Origin: Tessaracoccus palaemonis
GTDB lineage: Bacteria > Actinomycetota > Actinomycetes > Propionibacteriales > Propionibacteriaceae
NCBI RefSeq assembly: GCF_019316905.1
Contig: NZ_CP079216.1
Span: 2,976,001 to 3,040,000, forward strand
Direction of reading: 5' to 3'
DNA: 64,000 nt
Made by a program: the position numbers and the translations under genes. The notes beneath the pieces were generated by a model. That model saw only the letters and a program-made list of their open reading frames with translations, made no database searches and had not been told where the DNA came from. Every line of letters begins with the position of its first letter. Positions within the stretch are counted from its first letter, which is position 1. Positions 42,566 through 50,845 of this stretch are shown in pieces.

Positions 42566-43867
42566 TCAGGCCTCCCACTTTTCGGTCCAGTACTGGTCCC
42601 AGCCGCTCAGCAGGTCGGCCGTCGACATCTTCCCGAGGAGGACCTGCTGCAGGTCGGACTCGGAGCGCTGGCTCCACTCGGTCCACCAGGAGGAGCCGCG
42701 GGGCTCGACCACCGACAGGTAGGTGTCGGGGGCGGACGTCATCTCGACGTAGGCGGCCCAGGGACCGGTCTTGAAGAACTCGTCGTCCGCGGCCTCGGCG
42801 AGGATGGGGACCAGCGAGTTCTCCTTGGCGAACGTGGTGGACGCGTCTCCGGAGAGCCACTCGACCAGCTTCACCGCCTCCTCCTTGTGCTCGGAGGCCT
42901 CCGCGACGCCCCAGCCCGCGGTTGCCATGGGCCAGGCGGCCTTGCCCGTCGGGCCGACGAGGTTCGGGGCGACGCTCCACTGGTCCTCGGTCAGCGACGA
43001 GTCGTTGACGACGCCGATGACCTCGGGGTCCTGCAGGAGGAACGCGGTGGAGCCGTTGGTGAACGCCTGCACCATCTCCGCGTAGCCCCAGGCGACCGAC
43101 GACTCCGGCGAACCGGTCGTGAACAGCTCGATGTACTTGTCGATCGCGGTCTGGGACTCGGGGGTCGAGAAGATCGAGTCGCCGCTGGTGACCTTGTACG
43201 CGTTCTCCGCGTCGAGGTTGTCGGCGTTGTATGCCTCGAGGATGCTCATCACCTGGCCGATGGAGTTTGCTCCGCCGCGGAAGGCGTAGCCGTAGCGGTT
43301 CTGAGCCGGGTCCTGGATGGCCGTTGCCTGCTCGACGAGCTCGTCCCAGGTCTTGGGAGCGCCGTCGAAGCCGGCCTCCTTCACCAGGTCGGTGCGGTAG
43401 AAGAGGCTCAGCCCGTAGAAGCCGTAGGGCACGAAATAGCCCTTGCCCTCCGAGTCGATGGTGAACGACTTCGCCTGATCGGTCAGGTTCTCGTAGCCGT
43501 CCCAGCTCTCCAGGTCGCCCGCCATGTCGTAGAGCCAGCCGTTGTTGCTGAACGGGCCGACGGTGAGGTCGCGCACCTCCAGCACGTCAACGCCTGAGCC
43601 GGACTGGAGCATCTGCTGGATCTTCTGGTCGGCCTGCTCGGTCGGCGGTGACACGAGCTGGACCTTGATCCCGGGGTTGGCCTCCTCGAAGTCGGCCAGC
43701 ATGGTCTTGAGCAGTTCGGTGCGGGTCGGGTTGGTGAGCGACTCCACCATCTGCAGGGTCACCTCACCCCCGTCCGCGCCGTCCGTTCCGCCGCCGCCGG
43801 CGCAGCCGGTCAGCGCCAGAGCGAGAGCCGATACCGCCGCGACGGCGGTCGTGATCTTCGTGCGCAT
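42566..43867 (-). CDS. extracellular sugar-binding lipoprotein
   Basis: The 433-residue protein has a lipoprotein signal with lipobox LALTGC and C22 as the lipid-modified residue. It is a family 1 solute-binding protein (EEANPGIKVQLVSPP, NGWLYDM, FVPYGFYGLSLFYRTDLVKE). It captures sugars for the permeases. ATG follows AAGGAGGA. The substrate is not predictable. Confidence 0.88.
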   Translation of the reverse strand: MRTKITTAVAAVSALALALTGCAGGGGTDGADGGEVTLQMVESLTNPTRTELLKTMLADFEEANPGIKVQLVSPPTEQADQKIQQMLQSGSGVDVLEVRDLTVGPFSNNGWLYDMAGDLESWDGYENLTDQAKSFTIDSEGKGYFVPYGFYGLSLFYRTDLVKEAGFDGAPKTWDELVEQATAIQDPAQNRYGYAFRGGANSIGQVMSILEAYNADNLDAENAYKVTSGDSIFSTPESQTAIDKYIELFTTGSPESSVAWGYAEMVQAFTNGSTAFLLQDPEVIGVVNDSSLTEDQWSVAPNLVGPTGKAAWPMATAGWGVAEASEHKEEAVKLVEWLSGDASTTFAKENSLVPILAEAADDEFFKTGPWAAYVEMTSAPDTYLSVVEPRGSSWWTEWSQRSESDLQQVLLGKMSTADLLSGWDQYWTEKWEA

Positions 43868-43891
43868 GGATCCTCCTTGTGTGGTTGGTTG

Positions 43892-45091
43892 TCAGGCCGT
43901 GTGGCTTCCCCTGGTTGATTCCTGCGACCAGCGGTGAAGCAGGGGGATTCCCACCGCGGCCAGGTACTGGTAGTCGTCGAGCCCGTTGTAGAGGTGCGCC
44001 GACAGGCGGAGGTAGCCCTTCCCTCCGAACTCGGTGAAGGCCATCGCGATGCCGGTCGCGTCGCCGAACGGGACGCGCAGGGCGTCGGCCTCGTCGTGGG
44101 TCGACCCGAGCGTCCCCGGCAGGGCGAGGAGCCGCAGCGGGCCCACGGGCTGGCCGACGTCGGGCACCGGTCGCTCGACGAGCCCCTCGAGGGCGGCGGA
44201 GACGATCCGGATCCCCTCGTCGAGGGTCTCGCGGGAGCGGCGACGGATCTCGGCCCAGCCGACGGTGGAGTCGAGGTGTCGCCAGGCGAACGGCGCGACG
44301 AGCCAGGGGGTCAGGTCCAGCGTCCCGGTGTGGTCGAACCGCTGCGGGAAGGGCAGCTGGGCTCCCCACGAATCGATCAGCGGGAAGAGCTCCTGTCCGT
44401 CGCCCCGGGCGACAAGGAGAGCTGCGCCGCGCGGCGCGCAGACGAACTTGTGCAGGTTCCCGACCCAGTAGTCGGCCTCGCGGCACACCGGGTCGGCCAG
44501 CACTCCGGGGGCGTGCGCGCCGTCGACAAGCGTCAGGACGCCGCGCTCGCGGGCGGCCCGGCAGATCTCGTCGACGGGGAACTCCCTCGCCGTCGCCGAG
44601 GTGATTTGGTCGATCACCAGCAGGCGCGGCCGGTGCTCATCCATCGCCGTGGTCATGCGGGCGAGCACGTCGTCGGCTGACGCGTCCAGCGGGACGGCGA
44701 CCTCGGTCGCGGTGCCGCCCGTCCTGGTGGCCAGCCGCTGGGCTCCCATGGTGATGGCGCCATAGCCATGATCGGTCAGCAGCACGTCGACCGGGCCGGA
44801 CGTCATCAACGACTGGTAGACGACCGAGGCGCCTGCGGAGGCGTTCTGCACGAGGGCCAGGTGCCCTCGCTCGACGTGCAGCAGGTCGGCCAGCTCCTCC
44901 CGCGCAGCCGCCACCCGGGGGGGCATGCTCGCGAACCACCGCACGGGGTTCCATTCCGCGATGGAGCGCAGGCGGTTCTGCTCCTCCTGCACGGCAACCG
45001 GCACCGCGCCGAAGGAGCCGTGGTTCAGGTGCTTGACGCACGGGTCCAGCGTCCAGCGCAGCTCCGGATCGAGCACCGAGGGATATGCCAT
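43892..45091 (-). CDS. aminotransferase class V / isopenicillin N epimerase-like PLP enzyme
   Basis: The 399-residue protein has the fold-type I PLP pattern: LNHGSFGAVP near 22-31, D190 and H193 in VDGAHAPGVL, and the likely Schiff-base lysine K215 in GNLHKFVCAPRG. It resembles isopenicillin N epimerase-like and cysteine desulfurase-like proteins. It is the first gene of the sugar ABC operon, so it may process an imported amino compound or amino sugar. The start at 45091 follows AGGAGG; the frame reaches 45115. Confidence 0.8.
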   Translation of the reverse strand: MAYPSVLDPELRWTLDPCVKHLNHGSFGAVPVAVQEEQNRLRSIAEWNPVRWFASMPPRVAAAREELADLLHVERGHLALVQNASAGASVVYQSLMTSGPVDVLLTDHGYGAITMGAQRLATRTGGTATEVAVPLDASADDVLARMTTAMDEHRPRLLVIDQITSATAREFPVDEICRAARERGVLTLVDGAHAPGVLADPVCREADYWVGNLHKFVCAPRGAALLVARGDGQELFPLIDSWGAQLPFPQRFDHTGTLDLTPWLVAPFAWRHLDSTVGWAEIRRRSRETLDEGIRIVSAALEGLVERPVPDVGQPVGPLRLLALPGTLGSTHDEADALRVPFGDATGIAMAFTEFGGKGYLRLSAHLYNGLDDYQYLAAVGIPLLHRWSQESTRGSHTA

Positions 45092-45104
45092 GAGTTGAAC
45101 CTCC

Positions 45105-45115
45105 TTGTCCGACAA
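45105..45115. promoter_or_regulatory. FadR/GntR-type operator TTGTCCGACAA
   Basis: An 11-bp perfect palindrome matching the GntR/FadR consensus TnGTnnnACnA lies upstream of the PLP/ABC operon start. Binding here would block transcription of that operon. Confidence 0.65.
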
Positions 45116-45169
45116 TTCCTAGACCCCAGAGCGTTCAACGTGGAAGGGTTTTGACCAAACCGTTACATA

Positions 45170-45182
45170 ATTGTCTGACAAT
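45170..45182. promoter_or_regulatory. second FadR/GntR-type operator ATTGTCTGACAAT
   Basis: A 13-bp perfect palindrome with the same TnGTnnnACnA core, 65 bp from the first and about 55 bp before the regulator start. Two sites suggest autoregulation plus operon repression. Confidence 0.68.
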
Positions 45183-45235
45183 CGTTCGGTTTGCCCGTAT
45201 GGTCGACACTGGGGCAATAGGGCATGGAGGAAACT

Positions 45236-45961
45236 ATGAGCGCCGTCGAGACCGCACGCCTGGGGCTTGCCCGGATGATCGCCTCAGGGGAGATCGGCTC
45301 CGGGGACAGACTCCCGAGCGAGGCCGAGCTCTGCGAGCGGTTCGGGGTGTCGCGCAGTTCGCTGCGCGAGGCGCAGAAGATGCTCGCGGTCGCCGGGGCC
45401 CTGACCACGTCCGGCGGCAGCAGCGCCACAGTCTCGGACATGAGCGCGCAGAGCATCATGTCGGGACTCGAGATGGTCTTCCCCCTCCTCCCCCTCAACA
45501 GGTTCCTGGAGCTTCTGCCCCTGCGGGAGGTCCTCGAGGGGCACGTCGCCGCGCTGGCGGCCGCGCGGCTGACCGATGCGGAGTGCGACCGGCTGATCCA
45601 GTTGGCCGACGAGCTGGCGCGCACCGAGCCGTCGGACCTCGCGCAGCAGCTCGATGCCGACTTCCACCAGCTGATCATCAGCGGGGCGAAGGACGAGATG
45701 ATCGCGCAACTCTTGAACATCGTGCGGCGGCGTGGACGCGACTACCGGATCTTCGACGAGGGGAGCCACGGCCACGAGATGAAGGCTGTCAGCGACGCGG
45801 CCCACCGCGAGCTGGCCCAGGCCATCGCCGCCCGTGACCCCGAGACCGCGCGGTTCCTGGCGATGCAGCACGTCCGCGCGACCTTCGTCTGGCTGAGCGG
45901 GCTGCGCCCCGTCCCCACGGTCGAGGGTTCAGCGGACGCGGATCAGAGCCGGGTGCACTGA
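45236..45961 (+). CDS. FadR-type GntR regulator
   Basis: The 241-residue protein has a winged-helix domain at ~5-70 (GDRLPSEAELCERFGVSRSS, LREAQKMLAVAGAL) and an FCD ligand domain at ~90-225 with DADFHQLIISGAKDEM and a His-rich tail (AVSDAAHRELAQAI). Start at 45236 follows GGAGGAAAC; ATG 45224 lies before that site. It is divergent from the PLP-ABC operon and likely represses it. The effector is unknown, likely a substrate-derived acid. Confidence 0.85.
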   Translation: MSAVETARLGLARMIASGEIGSGDRLPSEAELCERFGVSRSSLREAQKMLAVAGALTTSGGSSATVSDMSAQSIMSGLEMVFPLLPLNRFLELLPLREVLEGHVAALAAARLTDAECDRLIQLADELARTEPSDLAQQLDADFHQLIISGAKDEMIAQLLNIVRRRGRDYRIFDEGSHGHEMKAVSDAAHRELAQAIAARDPETARFLAMQHVRATFVWLSGLRPVPTVEGSADADQSRVH

Positions 45962-45983
45962 GCGACCATGGGCACCCGACGGG

Positions 45984-46805
45984 CTACGACCCGACGATCC
46001 GGGATCCCGTTTCGACCCACACGTCCCAGCCGAGCTTGACGATCAGCGCGGCGACGACCACCAGGAACACGGTGCGGACGAAGCCCGCCCCCTTGGCGAT
46101 GGCCGTGCGCGACCCGAGGTAGCTGCCGGACATGTTCGCGACGGCCAGCAGCAGGCCGAGCCCCCAGACGACGGCCCCGGTCGGGATGAACAGGAGCAGG
46201 GCGCCGAGGTTCGTGGCGAAGTTGACGATCTTCGCCGTCGCGCTGGCAGCAACGAAGTTGTAGCCGATGATGCTGACCAGCGAGATGACCAGGAAGGTGC
46301 CGGTTCCGGGGCCCAGCACGCCGTCGTAGAAGCCGATCGCCACGCCCAACCCGCAGGCCGCGAGGAGGTGCCGCGCCCCACGGAAGCGCAGCGCGGTGGC
46401 CGCGCCGAGGTGGGGCCGGACGGCGACGAACGTCGCGACGGCGATGAGCACCACCACGATGATCGGCTTGAACACCTCCGCCGGAAGTGACGATGCGACG
46501 GCCGCGCCGCCCACGCTCGCCAGCATCGCCAGCCCTGCCATCGGCAGCGCGGTGCGCAGGTCGGGGCCGACCCTGCGGTAGTACGTGAGGCTCGAGGTGG
46601 CGGTGCCGAAGATGGACGCCAGCTTGTTCGTCGCGAGCGCCTGTACCGGGGCCAGGCCGGGCACGAGCAGCAGGGCGGGCAGCTGCAGCAGCCCCCCGCC
46701 GCCGACGACCGCGTCGACCCAGCCGGCCGCGAATGCGACCGCCAGGACGAACAGGAGCGTCTGCCAGCCCATGTCGGCGGGGAACCAGGCGTCGAGCAGA
46801 GTCAC
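45984..46805 (-). CDS. TauE/SafE family sulfite or organic acid exporter
   Basis: The 273-residue product has about eight membrane helices. The two halves share GGGGLLQLPALLL and GFYDGVLGPGTGTFLV segments that are diagnostic of TauE/SafE transporters. Substrate is uncertain within the family. It converges with the FadR-type gene, with a 22-bp gap. Confidence 0.82.
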   Translation of the reverse strand: MTLLDAWFPADMGWQTLLFVLAVAFAAGWVDAVVGGGGLLQLPALLLVPGLAPVQALATNKLASIFGTATSSLTYYRRVGPDLRTALPMAGLAMLASVGGAAVASSLPAEVFKPIIVVVLIAVATFVAVRPHLGAATALRFRGARHLLAACGLGVAIGFYDGVLGPGTGTFLVISLVSIIGYNFVAASATAKIVNFATNLGALLLFIPTGAVVWGLGLLLAVANMSGSYLGSRTAIAKGAGFVRTVFLVVVAALIVKLGWDVWVETGSRIVGS

Positions 46806-46899
46806 CGGGCGAGCCTAACCGCCGGCGTGTGAACCGCCCCAACGGGGTCGACCCGGTCCCGATGGGCGGCCACGCTGCAGGGCGGCTAGGCTCACAGGC

Positions 46900-49260
46900 A
46901 TGCCTCCGGGAACCCCCGAAACGTCACCGCTGGAGAGCCCCGCGTCCGGGTCCCGGCAGACGCTGGCGCGGGTGCTGTCGCTGGTGTTCAGCGCCGCCGT
47001 CGTCGCGGCCTGCCTGACCTGGTGCACGCTGGCCTTCTCTCCCTTCGCGCAGCCGGTCTGGGCCGTGATTCTGATCATCGCGACGGCCATCGCCAACGCG
47101 GTCGTCATGCACGCCTCCAACCGCGACCAGCTGCTGGCCCTGACCGCCACCCCGGCGATCTTCCTGATCAACGCCTCGCCCACCAACCTGGGTGCGGTCA
47201 TCACCTTGTGGTTCTTCGGGTCGGCGCTCGGCACCCTCGTGCGACTGCGCAGCCCCGCCCGGGCGCTCGAGGTGACGGCGAACATGGTGCTGGGCGGCGT
47301 CGTGATGGCCTCCTGCTGGACCATCCTCGAGGCCCAGGCCGCGCCGCTGATCATCCTCTCTACCGTGCCGACGGCGGCATTCTTCCTCACGCGGCTCGTG
47401 ATCTCGTCGCTGCGTCTGGGGGTCGTGGCCGGGACCCCCCTGCTCAGCGCTGCCCGGGCCATCACCTGGTCGCGGGCGCTGACGATGTGGCTGCTCGTGA
47501 CCGCGGCGACGCTGGGCGGTCACGGCATCGCATGGGTGGTCGGAACCGCCGCGCCCATGACCAGCGGCGTGCAGGCGAAGCTGCTGGGCTCGCTGCTCGT
47601 CGGCCTCATCGCTCTGACGTTCGGCACCTACTTCGAGTACACCAGGGTGGAGTCGCGGCTCCGTGGGCTCGTGAGGGCGGCGAAGGCCCTGCCCTGGCCG
47701 AGTGAGATCCCCGTCGCAGAGCAGGCCGCGGAGTTCCTGGAGGAGGCGCTGCCGCACCGGGTCATCACGCTGACGACCGACCCGGAGGCGCCCATCGCCG
47801 TGCCCCTGCCTGGAGGGTTCCTCCAGGCGCACCGCACCCATATCCAGCCCCCGCTGAGGGCCGAGGACCGCGAGCTCGTCGAAGCGTTCGCCAACATCGC
47901 GCAGTCCACGTCCGATGCGGGCACGGAGCGCGCGAAGCTGCATCACGCGGCCACCCGCGATCCCCTGACCGGTCTGCTCAACTACCGCGGGTTCACCGAG
48001 TCGGTGACGTCCCTGGAGCACCTCGACGGCTCCGGCATCGCGATCATGTATCTCGATCTCGACGGGTTCAAGGCCATCAACGACTCGCACGGCCACGGTG
48101 TCGGCAACCTCGTCCTGCAGACCGTCGCCGAGCGCCTCCAGCTGGTGCTGGCTCCCGACGACATCGCCTCCCGGGTCGGCGGCGACGAGTTCGTCGTCCT
48201 CCTCGTCGGGCTGCACGATGCCCAGGCCGCCCAGCGCACCGCAGAGAACATCGCCACCGTCGTCAGCACCCCGGTTCTGGCCGAGGATGCGATCGTGCTT
48301 GTCAACGCGTCCTTCGGGCTCGCCTTCACCGAGTCGAGGTCGCCGGACGTCGCGGAGCTCCTGCAGTTCGCCGACGCGCGCATGTACGAGTCGCGCGGCA
48401 ACCTGGCGCCGGCGGCACCGCGCGACGCCGCCTGCCCCGGATTCCAGGTCCACGACATTGACGAGCTGCTGAACGCGATCACCCAGGCGATCACGTCGGG
48501 CGGCATCGACCTGGCCTACCAGCCGATCATCGACACCCGCGTCGAGCAGGTGGTGGCGATCGAGGCCCTCGTGCGGGTCACGCACCCGAAGCTGGGCGCG
48601 ATCCCCGCCGACATCGTCGTGCACGAGGCCCGTCGGCTCGGCCTCGTGACCGACCTGAGCACCGCGGTGCTCTCCCGGGCGCTCGCCGACCTGGAGGAGT
48701 TCGGCGCGGCCGGTCGCTTCCCGCTGGACCTGCATTTCAACGTCGACGTCGAGCAGATCACGGATGCGACCTTCCGCACCGCGCTCGGCCACTTCCTGGA
48801 CGCGACGGACGTCACCGTGACGCTGGAGCTGAGCGAGACGTCGCTGCACCGGGCGCTCGAATCGACGTTCGAGGAGCTCGAGGAGCTGAACCACAGCAAC
48901 CGCCTGCAGATCGCTCTCGACGACTTCGGCGTGGCGCAGAGCACGCTGCAGTCGGTCGTCGACTACCCGCTGAGCGTGCTGAAGGTCGACCGCTCGCTGG
49001 TGCATGACATGAGCGACGAGAAGTCGCGGCTGGTGCTCGCCGCCCTGTCCACCCTGTGCGACGGCCTCGGGATCCGGATGGTCGTCGAGGGCGTCGCGGA
49101 GGAGGCGCAGCTGCGCGCGCTCGTCGACGTCGGTGTGTCCTACGTGCAGGGCTACTACTTCGGCGCCCCCATGAGCCCCTCGGCGCTGGCCGACAGGTTC
49201 AGGAACTACGGCACGACGTGCCCGGAGTGCACGCGGCTGACGCAGTCGGCCAGCGCGTGA
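46900..49260 (+). CDS. GGDEF-EAL cyclic di-GMP protein with membrane sensor
   Basis: The 786-residue protein has multiple membrane helices in residues ~25-245. A GGDEF domain carries intact GGDEF at 427-431; the upstream RxxD inhibition site is not conserved (A at the Arg position). An EAL domain has E555-A-L, NVD, SET, DDFG, LKVDRS, EGVAEE and YVQGYYFG, so phosphodiesterase residues appear complete. It could make or degrade c-di-GMP. It converges on an exopolysaccharide operon, a plausible target. Confidence 0.86.
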   Translation: MPPGTPETSPLESPASGSRQTLARVLSLVFSAAVVAACLTWCTLAFSPFAQPVWAVILIIATAIANAVVMHASNRDQLLALTATPAIFLINASPTNLGAVITLWFFGSALGTLVRLRSPARALEVTANMVLGGVVMASCWTILEAQAAPLIILSTVPTAAFFLTRLVISSLRLGVVAGTPLLSAARAITWSRALTMWLLVTAATLGGHGIAWVVGTAAPMTSGVQAKLLGSLLVGLIALTFGTYFEYTRVESRLRGLVRAAKALPWPSEIPVAEQAAEFLEEALPHRVITLTTDPEAPIAVPLPGGFLQAHRTHIQPPLRAEDRELVEAFANIAQSTSDAGTERAKLHHAATRDPLTGLLNYRGFTESVTSLEHLDGSGIAIMYLDLDGFKAINDSHGHGVGNLVLQTVAERLQLVLAPDDIASRVGGDEFVVLLVGLHDAQAAQRTAENIATVVSTPVLAEDAIVLVNASFGLAFTESRSPDVAELLQFADARMYESRGNLAPAAPRDAACPGFQVHDIDELLNAITQAITSGGIDLAYQPIIDTRVEQVVAIEALVRVTHPKLGAIPADIVVHEARRLGLVTDLSTAVLSRALADLEEFGAAGRFPLDLHFNVDVEQITDATFRTALGHFLDATDVTVTLELSETSLHRALESTFEELEELNHSNRLQIALDDFGVAQSTLQSVVDYPLSVLKVDRSLVHDMSDEKSRLVLAALSTLCDGLGIRMVVEGVAEEAQLRALVDVGVSYVQGYYFGAPMSPSALADRFRNYGTTCPECTRLTQSASA

Positions 49261-49263
49261 TCC

Positions 49264-50829
49264 TCAGCCCTCAGCCTTGAGGAGCTTGGTGATCTCAGCG
49301 CTCGTCAGCTTCTCCCATGGAGAGGTTCCTGGGTTGACCTGCCCCGAGGCGGGGTTGTCGCCCTGCGTCCACCACCTGGCCCGGTAGGCGCCGCCGTCGA
49401 GCATCACCTCGTCGCCCTTGTCGTAGACGGTGGCGGCGTCCCACGTCGGGAAGAAGTCGGCGGGCAGCGTCGCCTCGGGGGACGGGGACTCGCCCTCCAG
49501 CACCGGCCCGATCAGCCGCCACGGGGTGTCGCTGGCGGCGACCGTCGGGTCGTCGGGCTGGTCCCCCTGGGTCCACCACTTCGCCTCGTAGACGTTGCGC
49601 CGCCAGACGATCCGGGTGCCCTGCGGGTAGGACGACTCCTTGGCCCACACCGGGTACGGGCTGGTACTCGGGTCGTCGACCACCTGGTCGGCGCGGGCCG
49701 TCGCGGATGCGGATGCGCTCGGGGTCGGCGACGGCGCATCGCCGCTGCTGGTGAAACCCTTCGCCAGGATGGCGCCGAACGACTCGTCGTCCTGCTCAAC
49801 GCCGCTGCACGAGTCGGATACGACGGTGACGTCGGCGTAGGCGTCGGAGCAGGTGCGGTCACGGTTGGCGGACCACATCGACATCCGGCCGAGCCCCACC
49901 TCCGTGGCGAACTCGTTCAGCGCGCGGGCGTTGTCCAGGCTGAAGACCTCGCTGACCACGTCGTTCTGGCCGATCATCGGCGTCGCCCCGATCCGGGCCC
50001 ACGCCTCCCTGTCGCCCAGTGACTCGCCGCGGTCGGCGTAGATGGCGACCAGCTGGTCGTGAGTGCGCCGCAGCGCGGCGATGGCCACGTCGGCCTGGTT
50101 CCTGGCCGCGTCGCCGCCGCCGAAGTCCATCGTCATCGCGTTGACGCCCGCCAGGTCGACCCCGGCGTCGAGGAAGGCCGTGACGACGGCGACTGCGGAG
50201 GCGGGGAGCCCGTCGGCGGAGACCGGGAGCGTGACCCAGACCTTCAGCGGGTCGTCGCCGGCGGCTGCGCGCTCCTGCTGGAGGGCCGCGACGGCCTCCG
50301 CACGGCGCTGGTTGGCCGCGGTGTCGTCCAGGGCCGTGCCCTCGATGTCGAAGTCGATGGTCTCCAGCGAGTAGGTGTCGACGACCGCCCGGTACTGCGC
50401 CTGCAGGTCCGCCACCGAGTCGCAGACGAGCGCGAGCTCGCTGTTCGCGGCCCCTCCGAGGGAGACGATGACGTCCCCGCCGGCCCGGGTGAGCCGCGCG
50501 ATGCGACGCGTCAGGTCGAGGTCGCCGTCGGCCCCGTCGAGCGAGTAGTACGTTCCCCAGCTCGCCTCGCACGTCGTCGGGGAGCTGGCGACGACGAAGC
50601 CGAGCGTCGCGATCTTCTGATGCGGTTCTGTGGCCGCCTCGAAGGTGTAGGTGGGGGTCGCGGTGACGTCCACGTAGGCCGAGAACCAGTGCGCGTCCCC
50701 CCGGGAGCCCAGGGCGTCGCGGGTCCAGGAGTAGGCGTAGACGAGACCGGATATCAGCGCCGCGACGACGGCCAGCAGCACGACGAGCCGCACCGGGGAG
50801 AGGCGACGGCCGGAGTATCTCGTGGACAT
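49264..50829 (-). CDS. membrane-anchored GH18 glycosidase with two CBM5/12 modules
   Basis: The 521-residue protein has an N-terminal anchor helix (~13-33) and a GH18 barrel whose active-site strand is IDFDIEGTAL (DxDxE; the usual first Asp is replaced by Glu). Two C-terminal chitin-binding-like modules follow with YEAKWWTQGDQPDD and YRARWWTQGDNPAS. It lies downstream of a GT2 synthase, so it may trim or release the polymer made by it. Start is ATG at 50829. Confidence 0.82.
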   Translation of the reverse strand: MSTRYSGRRLSPVRLVVLLAVVAALISGLVYAYSWTRDALGSRGDAHWFSAYVDVTATPTYTFEAATEPHQKIATLGFVVASSPTTCEASWGTYYSLDGADGDLDLTRRIARLTRAGGDVIVSLGGAANSELALVCDSVADLQAQYRAVVDTYSLETIDFDIEGTALDDTAANQRRAEAVAALQQERAAAGDDPLKVWVTLPVSADGLPASAVAVVTAFLDAGVDLAGVNAMTMDFGGGDAARNQADVAIAALRRTHDQLVAIYADRGESLGDREAWARIGATPMIGQNDVVSEVFSLDNARALNEFATEVGLGRMSMWSANRDRTCSDAYADVTVVSDSCSGVEQDDESFGAILAKGFTSSGDAPSPTPSASASATARADQVVDDPSTSPYPVWAKESSYPQGTRIVWRRNVYEAKWWTQGDQPDDPTVAASDTPWRLIGPVLEGESPSPEATLPADFFPTWDAATVYDKGDEVMLDGGAYRARWWTQGDNPASGQVNPGTSPWEKLTSAEITKLLKAEG

Positions 50830-50845
50830 GGATTCCTCTCGGGCC

